The notes: generated by a model not told the origin, from the letters alone. 64,000 bases of DNA from Lamellibrachia satsuma (GCA_033239005.1 BSQZ01000005.1:2428501-2492500), one strand, 5' to 3'; shown: positions 46,991 to 59,556, numbered from the stretch's first letter. Numbers and translations are program-made.

Positions 46991-49900
46991 ACACAGCACA
47001 CCGCACACAGCTTACACCACACACGCACACACACATGCTCAATACCTTACCAGAATCTTGTTGTGTAGTTATTTAAGAGATATCTGTGTTATAGTGTAAT
47101 GCATGGAAAACATTACGCGCAAATATGAGAATTCAATACATTTCAGGGATTCTCAACGCGCGGAACAGCGATCTACAAGGCGAAACAAACGGCGAGTGAC
47201 GTCATGCAGGAATACACTTTGATCCCGCCGATAGCAAGAGTCGATACGAGGAACAGCAGCGGAGATGGACGGCGCAGGAAACGTAACACCAACGATGAAG
47301 ACGTTCGTACCTCGTGTTCAGGTAAGCATTGGACATACCTTCCAAGGTGGCAGCAAATAGCAGGAGATCCTCGCTTGCATGGGCACGCTTCTAGTGGCGG
47401 AAGATTATTTCAATGTTTACCGATTATTTTTCCGACCGTGGCGCCACCTAACGAATGCCTTTTATCACAATTACGCAAGAGCTCTGATCTGTTTCGATAT
47501 ATGGATCGCACGCAAAAAACGTTAACATTGGCAAGTGAAGCGATTTTCAACTTTTTGTAATTCATTAAATGATATCGTATTATCATGTGTAAATAAACTT
47601 AATGAAGCCAAAACGTGAAATTTAATACTGTAAAATTCGACCCCGTCTCGTCGTTTTTGGGCGCGTGCGCGAATGTCGATTCTCACAAAGTTTGCTATTA
47701 GTTCGCCAGATTCATTCACGTCTAGAATGAAATCAGTTGTAACACCAGTTGTCCAGGCATCGTCTCGATTAGAGATTTATTCGACAGCAAGTCACTTCAC
47801 ATTCATTTCGCAATTACATAAAATCGCCATCCCGGCACATCAGTACATCGTACGTAGAATCGGTAACCTCTTTGGTTGAAATAAAAAAAAATATTTAGAA
47901 ATCAAACGTAACGCTAGTGCAAGCCGGCTTGGCTTGTCTATGCGGAAATTTAAAAATGTGAATGTTGGGAACATTTTTTAGCTTCCCTCGTGGAGCGTAC
48001 ACGGCGTGTTTCCGTGAAATTGTCTGCCGCTCTCCCTGAGTGCGCAAATCTCTCACCTTTTCAGGCAAGTTACTAGCTTTCCCAGAAGTTCCCAGTACCA
48101 AAGTACGCGTGCGTGAATATCTCCTGATGCTACTAAAATCATCAAAAACCGTCTCACGCATGCGTGAACAGGCCGACGCCACACAACCTCCCTGAAGAAA
48201 ACCCATTTGCATTTTCGCATAATTACTATATGTGTACGGTGTGGGTGGCTGTCCTACATCTTGTCAAACTTTTCCCCGCCTGCTTACGGATCAAGAGAGG
48301 ATGAGATCTTGAGGAACCGGTTGACATCTCATTAATAAACTTCTAGGAAAGGGTAAGAGCGTCAACTTTCGACCCACGCCTGTAGCTTGGTTCGGACGAA
48401 GTACCCATTACTCACAATTGAACTTCTGCCCCCAACGCTAGGCTACATGTCTACATAAACATCCTGGATTTTCTTAATAGTAAAATCATTATCATTATTA
48501 TCTATATTAACCGCGTAACGAAGGCAGTTACTTTACAGTACGACGAAAAGCGGGATATTTTTCTTTCAAAGTGGGAGGGCAGGAGGATGTTTGAAAAATT
48601 ATCAAAAAGCAGGATATTTCCGGCGTATCGGGATATTTGGAAGGTCTTAATGGAGGCAGAGCAGTGCAACAGATCATGTGACATCAAAAAGTGGTAAGGG
48701 ATTCCAGGCTGTCGTGAGAGCGACACACGGTGGCGCCACCACACCACAAAGCATACCGCTAAAGTGTTATGTATATTAGCAAAAACCGCACATAGAAATT
48801 ACCCGATCTAACGATCCAAGTAAATTCTGCGACGATTTCAACAAGTACGCTTGACCTCTTTTATTAAACCGGCTTCACATGATTCTTTTACACATTCACA
48901 TACATGGCAGCTATTAACACCAATCAATATGTTTTGCGATGGGCTAATTGAATATTCGGTACCTGGAATAGCATGTTTTGATCGCTAGACTGGCGTGTAT
49001 AAACGCAATGCATCACGGGGTCGAATGTCGACGAAAGTACAACACGCAATTTTGTGCCTTAAATGAGAGAGTCGGATCCGAAAAATTATGTATCCACGAC
49101 AACGACAACACTGATATATACACGACAACGACAACAATGATGTATCCACGACAACGATAACAACGATGTATCTACAACAACGAAAACAATGATGTATCCA
49201 CGACAACGATAACAATGATGAATCCACGACAACGATAACAATGATGAATCCACATCAACGACAACAATGATGTATCCACGACAACCACAACAATGATGTA
49301 TCCACGACAACGATAACAATGATGAATCCACGACAACGACAACAATGATTTATCCACGACAACGACAACAATGATGTATCCACGACAACGACAACGACAA
49401 CAATGATGTAACCACGACAACGATAACAATGATGTATCCACGACAACGACAACAACGCAAATAGTTAAATAATTACTGGTTCAGCAAATATTACATCATA
49501 CGAACAATAAAACGATAACGCTGATATTAAGAAATCACAAGGCAAAAATCGACTGATTTGACGTTTGAATAACTTCGAACGCGATTGAGCATGTGTTGGC
49601 GTAGATAAGCGATTGTTTCAGCGCACTACAATAGATTCGTATGTGTTGTACTTCCGTCGACATTCTGACTCGATTTTACCTGCACTTTATTAGTGTTATA
49701 TTATGCACCAGAGGCGCCACGGGTTATTTCCGGCAAGTTCTATCGAGGAAGCAGCGTTACTGACAATATCACTGATGTGTGTTCGTCTTGACTTTGTTGC
49801 TGCCACGGTTTAACAGTCCGTTCACTCTGTTGGTTTCACTGTTGTAGAAGGTTTCTGGAAAACGAAACTGGTGCTCAAGTCCAGCACGTCCGGCGATCTG

Positions 49901-52456
49901 CTGACGGCTGCCTCTCTCCGTGGTATATGCGACTTCGTCGACAAGTTGATTTTACCGAACATCCCCTTTGCCTGCCCGGCTGTGTCGGTGGCCAGTCGCC
50001 TCGCCGAGCTCCGTAACAAGACGTGCTCCCAAATCAACGCAGGCGACGTCTCCTTCGCGCGAGACCTGCTTGACGCGTGCGTGCCGTTCTACAAGAGCGG
50101 CAAGCTGAAGCCAAACATGACGTCTGAAGAGGCCGATAGCATCGGCGTACCGACCCGCTGTCGTCAAACCGACTTCGTCTACGATGTCATGTATTACTTC
50201 GCCGACGTAGGATTCTACGACAAGTCGAACGATCTTCTCTACACCATGGTGTATATACATTACATGCATAGGTATGATGCAGACAACTATAAGGTCGACG
50301 AGACATTTTACAAAGACCATGTCCACCTTAAGACTCTAGATAACAACATCGTCCAACTGGTGACGGTCGGCTTCCACCACCATGGCCGCATCAAGTTCAC
50401 GCTGTTCAAGGGATACCTAATTAGCGACTTGATATACTTTGGACTCGCCTTCTTTCTGATTGCGATCTTCACCCTCGTCTACTTACTCTCATTCGTTTTG
50501 GTCATCGGAACATTCGTCAACATTTCTCTAAGCTTCGGCTTGGCCTATTTCTTCTATTACTACGTGTGTCAGATGGTGTTCTATCCGTTCATCAATCTGT
50601 TGGCATTGCTGCTTCTCATTGCAATTGCCGCGGACGATGTCTTTGTCTTCTACGACACATGGCAGCAGGTGAAGACGGAACATCCGTCGTGGACCGCCGA
50701 CCAACGTCTGTCGGTGACGTTCTCACACGCAGTCACGTCCATCTTCGTGACGAGCTTCACGACAGCCGCGGCCTTCCTCGCCAACTGTGTGTCAAACATC
50801 ACAGCCATTCAGTGCTTTGGCATCTTCGCCGCTCTTTCCATAGTCGCCAATTTTGTCATGATGGTGACCATCATGCCGGCCCTTGTCATCGCCACCGAAT
50901 GGTGTGCCGCCCGTGTCCCATGTCCTTGTGGTGCCTCTACGTTCAGTGCCTTCTACAGTATTCCGAATACGTTTTACTCGTGGTTAATGGCGCGTTTGAG
51001 GTCCGTGTTTCACAGGGCGATACCAGCAGTGATACGTCGGGCTTGGTGGTTCTGCATCACAGTCGGCTTAGCCATCGGCCTAACCGCGGTGCTCACTATC
51101 TTCTATAAACCTGCATTGAAACCATCAACGACAAAGGAGTTTCAGCTGTTCAAAAAAGATAATATACTAGAGAAATGGGACTTTGACTTTAAACACCGAT
51201 TCCCGGCCGAAATTGCAGCTGCAAATAAGAAAGTAAACATTTATTTGATCTTTCTGTTCGGTTTCAAGGCCACTGATCCTGGAAACAGACTCAATCCGGA
51301 TGATAAAACGAAATCCCTATCGCGGGATGGCGATTTCAACTTGGAGAAAACTAAAACGCAAAACTGGCTGCGCAAGTTTTGCGACAGCGTAAAAGATGCG
51401 GCGTTTACAAACCACAGCGTTGAGTTGCCCCCATGTCTGTTGACTAACGATGACGTATACCGTCACGTGGTAAGATTCGCGTGCTCCTATATCTACATGT
51501 TGGCGAGCGACAACACGACGGCTGAATTCAAGAACATATGCTGTTTGGTCAGTGTTAACACAACGGTTCTTCAGCACTGTGCTGAATGGTCGCGCCAGCA
51601 AAGGCTTCTGACTTACCACACTGGTATTTGGTTTCGTTACAACACGACCGGTTCTCCAGTTTATCATAACAGCTCTGAATCCAATGACAATTCCGTTCTC
51701 GGCTACCGTTTTGACGTGCGCACCAATCTCAGCTACTCATACTCATATGAGAAAATGCACGTCAACTATGAAGTCGTGTCGAGCTTCATGAAGACACAAC
51801 TTAAGTCTGCCCCGGTCGGGCTGCGCAGTGGATTCGTTTCCGGCAGAGGAGCTTTCGAGTTCTATGACCTGCAACAGTCAATTGCCAGCGGGACGTTCAC
51901 CTCGGTCTGTCTGTCGATCGGTGTGTCTTTCATTGTTCTTCTGCTCACCGTCCGTAATGTGCTCATCACAATCTACGCCATGGTAACGATCATTCTGGCG
52001 ATCGCCTGCACTGTCAGTAGCATTGTCCTGATGGGCTGGAAGCTGAACATCATCGAATCAATGACGATTACGCTCGCTGTGGGCATGTCCATTGACTTCA
52101 CGATCCACTACGGCGTTGTCTACCAGATGTCCCCCGAGGCGACGTCGGCCGGACGCACCTACGAGTCCTTCGTGCGGGTCGGCTCGGCTGTGGCGGGCGC
52201 CGCGTGGACCACGTTCTCCGCCGGCATCGCCGTACTCAACTGCTCTGTCGACCCGTACCGCAAGCTCGGAGTCTTCCTGGTGCTTGTGATGGTATTCAGT
52301 TGGACTTACTCGACGTTCTTCTTCCAGTCTCTCTGTCATGTCGTCGGTCCCGTGGGCAAGTTCTGCCAGATACCCTGCACGACTACTCGGGTGGGAGGTA
52401 AGAAGAATCGCAACAACCTATCAGATATGGATCAGGCAAACAATGAAGCGATATAA
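41053..52456 (+). CDS. Dispatched-like RND/sterol-sensing-domain transporter, copy B
   Basis: Exons are 41053-41246, 45854-45977, 47147-47321 and 49848-52456, the same lengths as copy A (194, 124, 175, 2609 nt; 1033 residues), with GT/AG borders. Exon 1 differs from A by NR for NC near residue 28; exon 2 reads YIRFLFRYPAAVIVIVLMIV. Exon 3 keeps GFSTRGTAIYKA and RRRKR, with Asn instead of Ser after the cleavage point. The frame is intact, so B is probably functional in the same membrane-export role as A. Intron 1 is enlarged to 4.6 kb by a CR1 and a hAT MITE, and intron 3 holds a TA-target MITE. Confidence 0.85.
41287..41865 (+). pseudogene. CR1 ORF1 SGNH-hydrolase domain fragment
   Basis: Block III GTNN and block V DGLHL (Asp and His of the catalytic set) are visible. 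The nucleophile-bearing GDS block lies beyond the 5' truncation. A stop/frame change at about 41603 splits it. Esterase-type ORF1 is known in CR1 elements, where it is thought to help membrane or RNP handling. This is not a host esterase gene, because the endonuclease-RT follows directly. Confidence 0.75.
42652..44244 (+). pseudogene. CR1 reverse-transcriptase region
   Basis: RT blocks are recognisable from KAMKDNKSPGVDGIPPKLLM through YLDFQKAFDKVPHQRLLLKL, then a TGA stop at about 43711, then SGVPQRSVLGPILFLIYIND, KFADDIKLFRKI and QILGLIRKN. The FADD catalytic pair is intact but the frame is not. Confidence 0.8.
44562..45623. mobile_element. hAT-type MITE with 8-bp target duplication in intron 1 of copy B
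   Basis: Termini are TAGTGCCCTGCGCG and, in reverse complement, TAGTACCCTGCGCG (13 of 14 identical). Both sides carry ATGTAGAC (44554-44561 and 45624-45631), and copies A and C show the unoccupied site (GTATGTAGACACGG). The interior is rich in GGGCCTGGGCCGGGC repeats near both ends and encodes no transposase. Confidence 0.9.
45700..45840 (+). mobile_element. SINE 3' end directly upstream of exon 2, copy B
   Basis: Contains GTAACGCGTTTTGAACAGTC and GATACCGCCCTATTTGGGAA, the counterpart of the copy A tail. Substitutions show divergence since duplication. Confidence 0.55.
46428..46745. promoter_or_regulatory. conserved CRE-octamer and TATA cassette in intron 2, copy B
   Basis: TGACGTCA at 46428 and 46471, then GAATGAATATATAAATTCCG near 46635, matching copy A in order and spacing. 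Confidence 0.4.
46904..47034. repeat. (GCAC)n/(CA)n microsatellite in intron 2, copy B
   Basis: GCGC/GCAC then CA repeats with an imperfect CACACCGCACACAG tail. Confidence 0.95.
47628..48538. mobile_element. TA-target MITE in intron 3 of copy B
   Basis: The insert begins CTGTAAA and ends TTTACAG, with TA on both sides (47626-47627, 48539-48540). Copy A has the empty site AATACGACG at 28661-28669. The inverted termini are short (7 bp), and no transposase frame is seen. A Tc1/mariner-type or similar TA-specific element is likely. Confidence 0.8.
49088..49455. repeat. 26-bp minisatellite in intron 3, copy B
   Basis: About 14 units of the same TATCCACGACAACGAYAACA followed by ATGATG seen in copy A. 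Confidence 0.9.
49848..52456 (+). CDS. copy B terminal exon 4: both RND halves and sterol-sensing domain
   Basis: The exon has the same length and layout as exon 4 of copy A. TM4 reads LIAIAADDVFVF and TM10 ITLAVGMSIDFTIHYG, so the transport aspartates are kept. Differences from A cluster in loops: NKKVNIYLIF for NEKTDIYLTF, SYSYEKMHVNYE for SFSYEKMRTSYE, and HSVELPPCLL for HGVESPPCLV. The membrane segments of the second half are almost unchanged. The first codon is Glu (A has Asp). It stops at TAA 52454-52456. Confidence 0.9.
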
Positions 52457-53913
52457 CGTACATGAATCTTAGGCTGTCACTTGGACTCCATACTTTTGTT
52501 GAATATTTGTCAAATGTAAACTATTGGAGACAGGCGCACAGTTCTGCTGTTTTCGTACGACTACTCGTACGCAAGACGGTTGGTAAAGAACGTGGCAAAT
52601 GCCAGACGTGATCAGAACATTTAAACTTAGTACTAAGTAAATAACTATTTTAGGAATTCGCTTTGTGACTATCATAATTCGAGTCAACATTCCGGGTAAC
52701 CCTAAGCTGTTACAAGAAGGCGCCACAATTTATAATCAAGTTGTCGCAGTGGTAATATGCTGAGTGGCGCCACTGTCGGGGAGTTTGTTATACAAATAGT
52801 GTGTGGTGTATACACCAGGGTTTGGTGTAGATAGAAACCACCAGGTGATACTAAGATGTCTAAGGGGGTGTGGTGGGAAGTGGAGGTTGGTCCCAAATAT
52901 TGGTGGGAAGTGGTAGTTTGGCTTCAAAAGAGGTGGGGTGTTAGGTTCATGGGAGGTGGACTCCCATAAATCGTGGGAGACGGGAAATTCGTCGCACAAA
53001 CAGGTGGGAGAAGGGAGGTTGAAACCCATGTCACCCCTCGTATGCATAGACCGTCGCTACGCCAAGACAACCTATGGTGTATCGTACGATGTTTGTATCC
53101 TAGTGTGTATACATGTACCCAAGACTGTGTGTTGTGGGAATTGTGTAGCAATACAATAAATACTGCTTGTTCTTGTTTGTTCCGATAAAGGCTTTCTACT
53201 GTTTGAATATATATATATAAAGGCTGGCTATGCTAACATAAAATCGTTTCACTCCGGCTGTTTCAGCACTTAATTAAGAGTCACATTTGATAATAATGTT
53301 AATTTTCGGGCACGTTGACACTTGAGATTCCACCCGTGGCGCAAGTCGGCCTCAAAATATGCCCCGGTAATTAGTCAATAAGTATTTTTCCTTGACAATT
53401 TCCTGAACTAATTATTCGTCGTCTGCCTGTCACACTACTTTATCAGACAATGTACCGGGTTTCATGTATTCTTTTCATACAAACATGATAATGGCGTCAT
53501 ATTAATAATTACTACTTAACAGTATATAGGGGCCACGCACTATTATTTCACAATATATAAAAATATGGGTATCATATATAAGTTCTATTTTTCTGATATG
53601 TTTAATTCTAATTTTTAAAGCACAGGCTACTAATTGATCAAACTAGTTTGAGTTGGTGTACTTATTTAATAAAACATTTGTGAAAACGGATACTTTCTGA
53701 TATCCAATCAACACTGTCCCTTCGCTAACGTTGTTTCGTGTCACCTAGTTCTTCTATATTCCTTAAGATACAAACAATCCTTCTATAGATAATTTCATGA
53801 TCATTAATACCTCAGACAAATTTTATTTCATCCTCTCTTAATTTCCTTGTCTCTAGGGCTGTCAAACCGCCTCTGTTAATGTTTTTTATAACTAAGGTCT
53901 CCAACTTCCGAAA

Positions 53914-54300
53914 TCAGTTTACCGGGCCGATCGTAGGGGTGCGCGCCTGGAAACCTTGGCAGAAACCACCCTCCATCTCACAGAGTCGTGGGCAGCGTCG
54001 AAGAGCTCCCGTTGTTGTCCATTCTCGCATGTTGTCCATCCACATTTTTGGTGATAAGCCTCTTCTTCGTCCGCCGTTGACTGTGCATTGCAAGATCTTC
54101 ATCGCAAATGTGTTATGTCTTGATGTTTGGCCAAACCATTGTAAATTGCGTCGTTTCACCGTAGTCAAGGGTGACGCTTGTCGTCCAGCAACTTCAGTGA
54201 TGGCCCACGTCACGGATTCACTCGTTACGTGATCCTTGTATGAAGCTATCAGGACCCGTCTGAAGAATTTCATCTGGAATGCAATTCTTCTTTCGATCCT
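53914..54300 (-). pseudogene. non-LTR retrotransposon ORF2 C-terminal fragment, unit B
   Basis: Paralogue of the fragment at 36275-36706 with the same RNLQWFGQTSRH and GGRRRGLSPKMWMDNMREW reading. It is shortened at its N-terminal side. Confidence 0.7.
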
Positions 54301-54796
54301 ACTTTTTTAACCGCGTGTCAGTCGTGTCTTCGTTGCAGTTTTGATGTCGTTGTTATTCAATCTCAATGATCTCTTCTAAAACAGACTTGTTATGCATAAC
54401 ATCGCTGTCACAGAACTACCTTAAATGTAGTGCACCCGCGCATTAATATGATGATCTGGATCCGTGTAAAATATGAGTTAACCAACGCAACGAGTCGTCT
54501 GTTCATTTGAAGTACAAATCTATATCATATCAAGTACGAAAAAACGGTAGACTCCGAAGCAGCGGCAATACACGCAACAGCAGCAGTGTAAGAAACAGAA
54601 ACATTAGGTTGAAACTGTAAATTTTGAAGATGTTTCCAAATGTTTGATTATTTCCAAACATGCGCGGTTCCCGACGAGAAGCGTTCACAAAAGTCACGCC
54701 ATGCACGCATGATACAACAGATATGTAGGATGGGACTCGTAAATACAGTCTCACAGCTACATGTGCTCTTACAGTATTATTCAATCAGCTACAACT

Positions 54797-56368
54797 ATGG
54801 ATTGTGCGCCGATAATTGACTGGGCAGTACCGAATCCAGCAAATACATTCAAACTACTCATGCAAAGGATTGAACTGTACTTCAAGGTGAACGAAGGTGG
54901 TGATGAGGGATTGAACTGTACTTCAAAGTGAACGAAGGTGGTGATGAGGGATTGAACTGTACTTCAAGGTGAACGAAGGTGGTGATGAGGGATTAAACTG
55001 TACTTCAAGGTAAACGAAGGTGGTGATGAGGAATTGAGCTGTACTTCAAAGTGAACGAAGTTGGTGATGAGGGATTGAACTGTACTTAAAGGTGAAAGAA
55101 GGTGGTGATGAGGGATTGAACTGTACTTCAATGTGAACGAAGGTGGTGATGAGGGATTGAACTGTACTTCAAGGTGAACGAAGGTGGTGATGAGGGATTG
55201 AACTGTACTTCAAGGTGAACGAAGGTGGTGATGAGGGATTGAACTGTATTTCAAGGTGAACGAAGGTGGTGATGAGGGATTGAACTGTACTTCAAGGTGA
55301 AAGAAGGTGGTGATGAGGGATTGAACTGTACTTCAAGGTGAACGAAGGTGGTGATGAGGGATTGAACTGTACTTCAAGGTGAACGAAGGTGGTGATGAGG
55401 GATTGAGCTGTACTTCAAGGTGAACGAAGATGGTGATGAGGGATTGAACTGTACTTCAAGGTGAACGAAGGTGGTGATGAGGGATTGAACTGTATTTCAA
55501 GGTGAACGAAGGTGGTGATGAGGGATTGAACTGTGCTTCAAGGTGAACGAAGGTGGTGATGAGGGATCGAACTGTACTTCAAGGTGAACGAAGGTGGTGA
55601 TGACGGATTGAACTGTACTAGAAGGTGAACGAAGGTGGTGATGAGGGATTGAACTGTACTTCAAGGTGAACGAAGGTGGTGATGAGGGATTGAACTGTAC
55701 TACAAGGTGAACGAAGGGGGTGATGAGGGATTGAACTGTACTTCAAGGTGAACGAAGGGGGTGATGAGGGATTGAACTGTACTTCATGGTGAACGAAGGG
55801 GTGATGAGGGATTGAACAGTACTTCAATGTGAAGGCAGGTGGTGATGAGGGATTGCGTCGATACAATTCATGGATTCTGTCTGAAGAGGTTAAACACGAT
55901 CCTATGAAAATTATTATTATTGTCGAAAACAAGTGTAAGCTCTTAGCTTTAACATTTTCAAATACTGATTTGAACGAAAGCCTCATTGAGCTGATCATTG
56001 TAAGCAGGGGCTTACACAAGTCCTGGAATTTCAAAAGGAATTACTGGAGCACGGCCAGGAGAACACGCTGGAGGAAACAATCAAACGGGGACGTCAACTT
56101 GAAGCAGCAGCGCTCCACGCGAGACAACTCAAGGATATTGGAGCACCAACTGCTAGTGCTATCCTTGGCTTCAGTAGTGGTTCTAACAACGACAATAGAT
56201 GTCGCCAGTGTGGACAACAACATCCATTCCGTGCGAAAAATGTCAAAACCATTATTGAGTTCTGTTTTCGTTTGGAGTAACAAAACAGATTTTCAGCGAG
56301 ATGGGTATTCCTTCACGTGTCCGATAACGGCCCACACTTCGCCAACACTAGAACACATTTCTGCCTAG
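54797..56368 (+). pseudogene. Ty3/gypsy gag relic interrupted by a 41-bp minisatellite, unit B
   Basis: Starts ATGGATTGTGCGCCGATAAT, matching the unit A relic, reads MDCAPIIDWAVPNPANTFKL and is cut by the 24-unit array at 54867-55849. It resumes GDEGLRRYNSWILSEEVKHD and continues to CRQCGQQHPF, after which the second knuckle is lost. Non-functional. Confidence 0.65.
54867..55849 (+). repeat. 41-bp minisatellite, 24 units, grown inside the gag relic
   Basis: The unit is GGATTGAACTGTACTTCAAG followed by GTGAACGAAGGTGGTGATGAG. The array is 983 bp, that is 24 units minus one base (one G deleted near 55800). The last units drift (GAAGGGGGTGATGAG, GAAGGCAGGTGG). The paralogous place in unit A has a single unit. 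Confidence 0.95.
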
Positions 56369-56704
56369 GCGCTTGCCGCAACCTCGTCTAGTGAACCAAC
56401 ATCCCGGCAAGACACCCCGGGAGAACGTGAGACTGCGTCACTGCTTATTCCAATCAGCAATGACAACTACTACAGTGATCATTTACCCTCTTGTTGTAAA
56501 CTGAGTTAATCGTCACACTACAAAACATTTAGACGCCAAGCACGTGACTTACTAGGTTCTTCCACTGGACAGCAGCGTTGTCATTCAACAATGTTTTATT
56601 TACAATCCGCCCTCTAACAGTTCACAGTGTCTAAGACAATGATAAACTTCTTAGAAGTTTTGGAAGTTATTTTGGTGGTCTGATCCGTTATTTCGTAGAC
56701 TTGT

Positions 56705-57055
56705 CATTATGTCAACATGACATATTATGTCGACATGTACTGTTATGTCAGCATATACTATCATGTCAATATGTACTGCTAAGTCAGGCATGTACTGCTA
56801 TGTCAACATGTGCTATTATGTCAACATGCGCTATTATGTTAACTTGTACTATTATGTCAGCAGGTTAACATGTGCTGCTACACCAGCACGTACTGTTTCG
56901 TCAGCATATACTATTATTTCAACATGACCAATAATTTCAAAATGCACTATTTTGTCAACATGAACCATCATGAAAACATGTACTATTATGTCAACAATGT
57001 ACTATCATGTCAACATGGACAATTATGCCAGCATGCACTATTATGTTCGCATGTA
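56705..57055. repeat. degenerate 18-bp repeat, unit B
   Basis: Homologue of the array at 38463-38825, units of ATGTCAACATGTACTATT type. Confidence 0.8.
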
Positions 57056-57215
57056 TTGACACCGAAAGTTGACGCGCCACTCGTAAACAGAACGTTTTAG
57101 TTTGAATCAAACAAACGTATAGTCCCCGGTATAAACAATACACACTATCTATGAATGTAGGTTTCCAGCGGGACGGTGATCTTTAGCTACAAGCCTCACC
57201 TTTCAGACTGTGTGA

Positions 57216-57387
57216 ATGGCAAACATCATGCCTTCGTCACGTGCACAGGGCGACATAGGAACTAAACACACAGATACATTGAATGATGATCCATTCAGCA
57301 AACTCCGCAAAAAGATAGGAACTGATGGGAGCTGTTCGAGTTGCAACTGGATCCACGGGAACACCGTGTTGGTCATCGGGTTCATCG

Positions 57388-57443
<56 letters not shown>

Positions 57444-57747
57444 TGTTGCTCATAGGCCTACTAGTGCGTGCCTGCTCAATGTATGTTTTATCTCTCGTGT
57501 ACACGCACAACGCCAATGAAACAGTAACGACCACTAATGGCCATGGACAGTAACAGCCAAACTAGAATTGAGATGTTCATCCCAATTCGTATGCGACGAA
57601 GTTCACGCCCAGCTTCTTGTCAGGTACATACGGTTCGTCACCCAGTATCCGCCAGTAGTTATCATCTTCACTGTCATCGTAATCGCCATCACCATCGGAG
57701 CTACTGTATCATATAAACCAATGCCGGACTTGGCCGACCCGTTTGAG
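57216..57747 (+). pseudogene. decayed first two exons of an additional Dispatched-like gene, unit B
   Basis: The exon 1-like part starts MANIMPSSRAQGDIG but has lost its tail and splice donor, replaced by a CCG repeat from 57389. The exon 2-like part (57624-57747, 124 nt) still encodes YIRFVTQYPPVVIIFTVIVI and KPMPDLADPFE, with a weaker GTGATA donor. More decayed than the unit A counterpart. Confidence 0.6.
57389..57442. repeat. (CCG)n trinucleotide repeat, about 18 units
   Basis: Uninterrupted CCG/GCC run. The paralogous interval in unit A has no CCG run and instead contains a CTG tract about 200 bp further on. Confidence 0.95.
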
Positions 57748-59047
57748 GTGATATTTGATCGGTGATCTGATCCGTTATTTCGTAGACTTGTCATTGTGTC
57801 AACATGACCTATTATATCAACATGTGCTGTTTTGTCAGGTGACGGTAATAAATTGTATTTGCAGCAGTAACATTTATATTGTTGTTGTAACGGTTATTCT
57901 CATACATGGCTACTCTACATAGGTGCTCTACAATATAATGCTTGACAGTAGATAATTCCAATTGTTTTATTGTATAAACTGTTTTCAAATGTGTTTGATG
58001 AATGTCTAATTTGGATAAACTGATTATTATGTTTTTGGGAAAATCCAATATTGTGTTTGCTACATTTGTCTTGCGGGTTAGCTATCAGGTTATGTTCCAT
58101 CTGTACCATCAAGTAGTGGCTGTGTTTGTCTGTTCCCTCATATCTCCGTCAGTTTTGCACGTATTTGGCTGACATTTTGTAGGCGTATTCGGGGGACCAT
58201 GTGGATTGTTGGTACATTAAGCAAAACAAAAATTCCCCGGGAGTTGGGATGTTACGAAGGAACTTGTGTGGACGTTTGACGTATATTACGTAACTTGGAA
58301 CAATAGATATTCGTATTTCCGTGCGATTGTTAGTAACGCTATGCAATTGCCCTACCAAAACTTGGCTAGGTAGTGCAGGGAGTCATAACCTCCTGCAATG
58401 GCTGACTTTTCTACCCTTTCCGCCCCGTACATCGCCGGTAAACTCGCTTGTTTTATATAACGTGCAGAGTCATTCTTGTTTGGAGGGTATTCCATTCGAT
58501 ATCTGCAATGAATATCATATCACTTACTGGTCCTGGTTTTTAGTATTGTTTGCAAATTCTGGTTGCTTGTCTTTGAGTTTACTCTACAAGTTTAATATCA
58601 TTTAGCAACAAGGATCCCACGATGTTAATTCATACTCCAATAATGGACGAACTAGGCTTGTATAGGCCACTGATTTAATATGGGTTTGGGCATTTATTTA
58701 GGTTTCTTCTGATAACTCCGAGTACAATGTTGTGCTTCATTTGTGGTTGCGTTAAATTACATAGTTAAATTTAGTATATTTTATAGTACTCCTAGCTAAC
58801 CATATGATACAACATATTTGTGTTGCTATCCATGGAATTTCTAAAGACTTGGTGTGCGTTAGCATAGTTTTATTTATTGTATTTATTGCCATTTGTCAAA
58901 ATTGAGTAGGCCGTTGTGTAGAGCTGTGACTCTGTTTGTTTTGACAAGCACCCTTCTGCAAAGAAATGTAGTCTGCCAGGTCATTTATATAGCGTAAGAA
59001 AAACGCTCCAGTATTGTTCCTTGCAGAACTCACGAGTAACCATGGAC
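57748..59047. other. spacer upstream of copy C with a LINE-tail fragment
   Basis: On the minus strand about 57950-58040 reads NQFIQIRHSSNTFENS, a LINE RT tail related to 34618-34860. The rest aligns with 39789-40953 and holds no gene. Confidence 0.5.
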
Positions 59048-59479
59048 GTTACACGCACAAAACGTAGCGAACTTTAATGCAACCCAGTAAACTATTTCAT
59101 TAACCCAAATCAGACGTTTAGGTTGGTAGAGGTTATGGCTCAACCAACCGAAGACGGCACAACTGATACTACCAAATGTGAGGTTGAAACTCCAGTGACG
59201 TCAAACCGTCAAAATGATGTTGCTTTGAACAGCTTCGAAGCAAACGGCGCCGCCGTTATAAGTAAGGAAAATGACGAGACGTTTCTCAGCGAGACACCGA
59301 CTGGAGACGAGCCTCCACAGCCGAACTGGTAAGACAGTTACAAAGAAATGTGACGCGCTCAGCTTCGACTGCGATACAACAGGATAACAGCTTTGAACAA
59401 AATGACAACTTTCCACCCATGCGCACAAACAATTGTCAAGACCAGCTAAAAGGCTACTTGCCTAGAAGAGCTGAAGAGG

Positions 59480-59526
59480 ATGTATGCATGTATGTATGTA
59501 TGTATGTATGTATGTATGTATGTATG

Positions 59527-59556
<30 letters not shown>
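59480..59556. repeat. (TATG)n microsatellite in intron 1, copy C
   Basis: About 18 TATG units follow GAAGAGCTGAAGAGGATG, a phrase also found after the CR1 in copy B (44466-44491), perhaps a LINE 3' end. Confidence 0.95.

Larger units (their letters stand above)
40954..59047 (+). repeat. tandem segmental duplication, unit B (18.1 kb)
   Basis: Starts with the same phrase as unit A (GTTACAC then AAAACGGAGC) and carries copy B and its downstream block. It is longer than unit A mainly because of the CR1, the hAT MITE, the TA MITE and the expanded 41-bp array. Confidence 0.85.

Noticed and set aside
57216..57553. Poly-Arg, poly-Ala and poly-Pro ORFs
   Set aside because: Three frames of the CCG microsatellite fused to a decayed exon.
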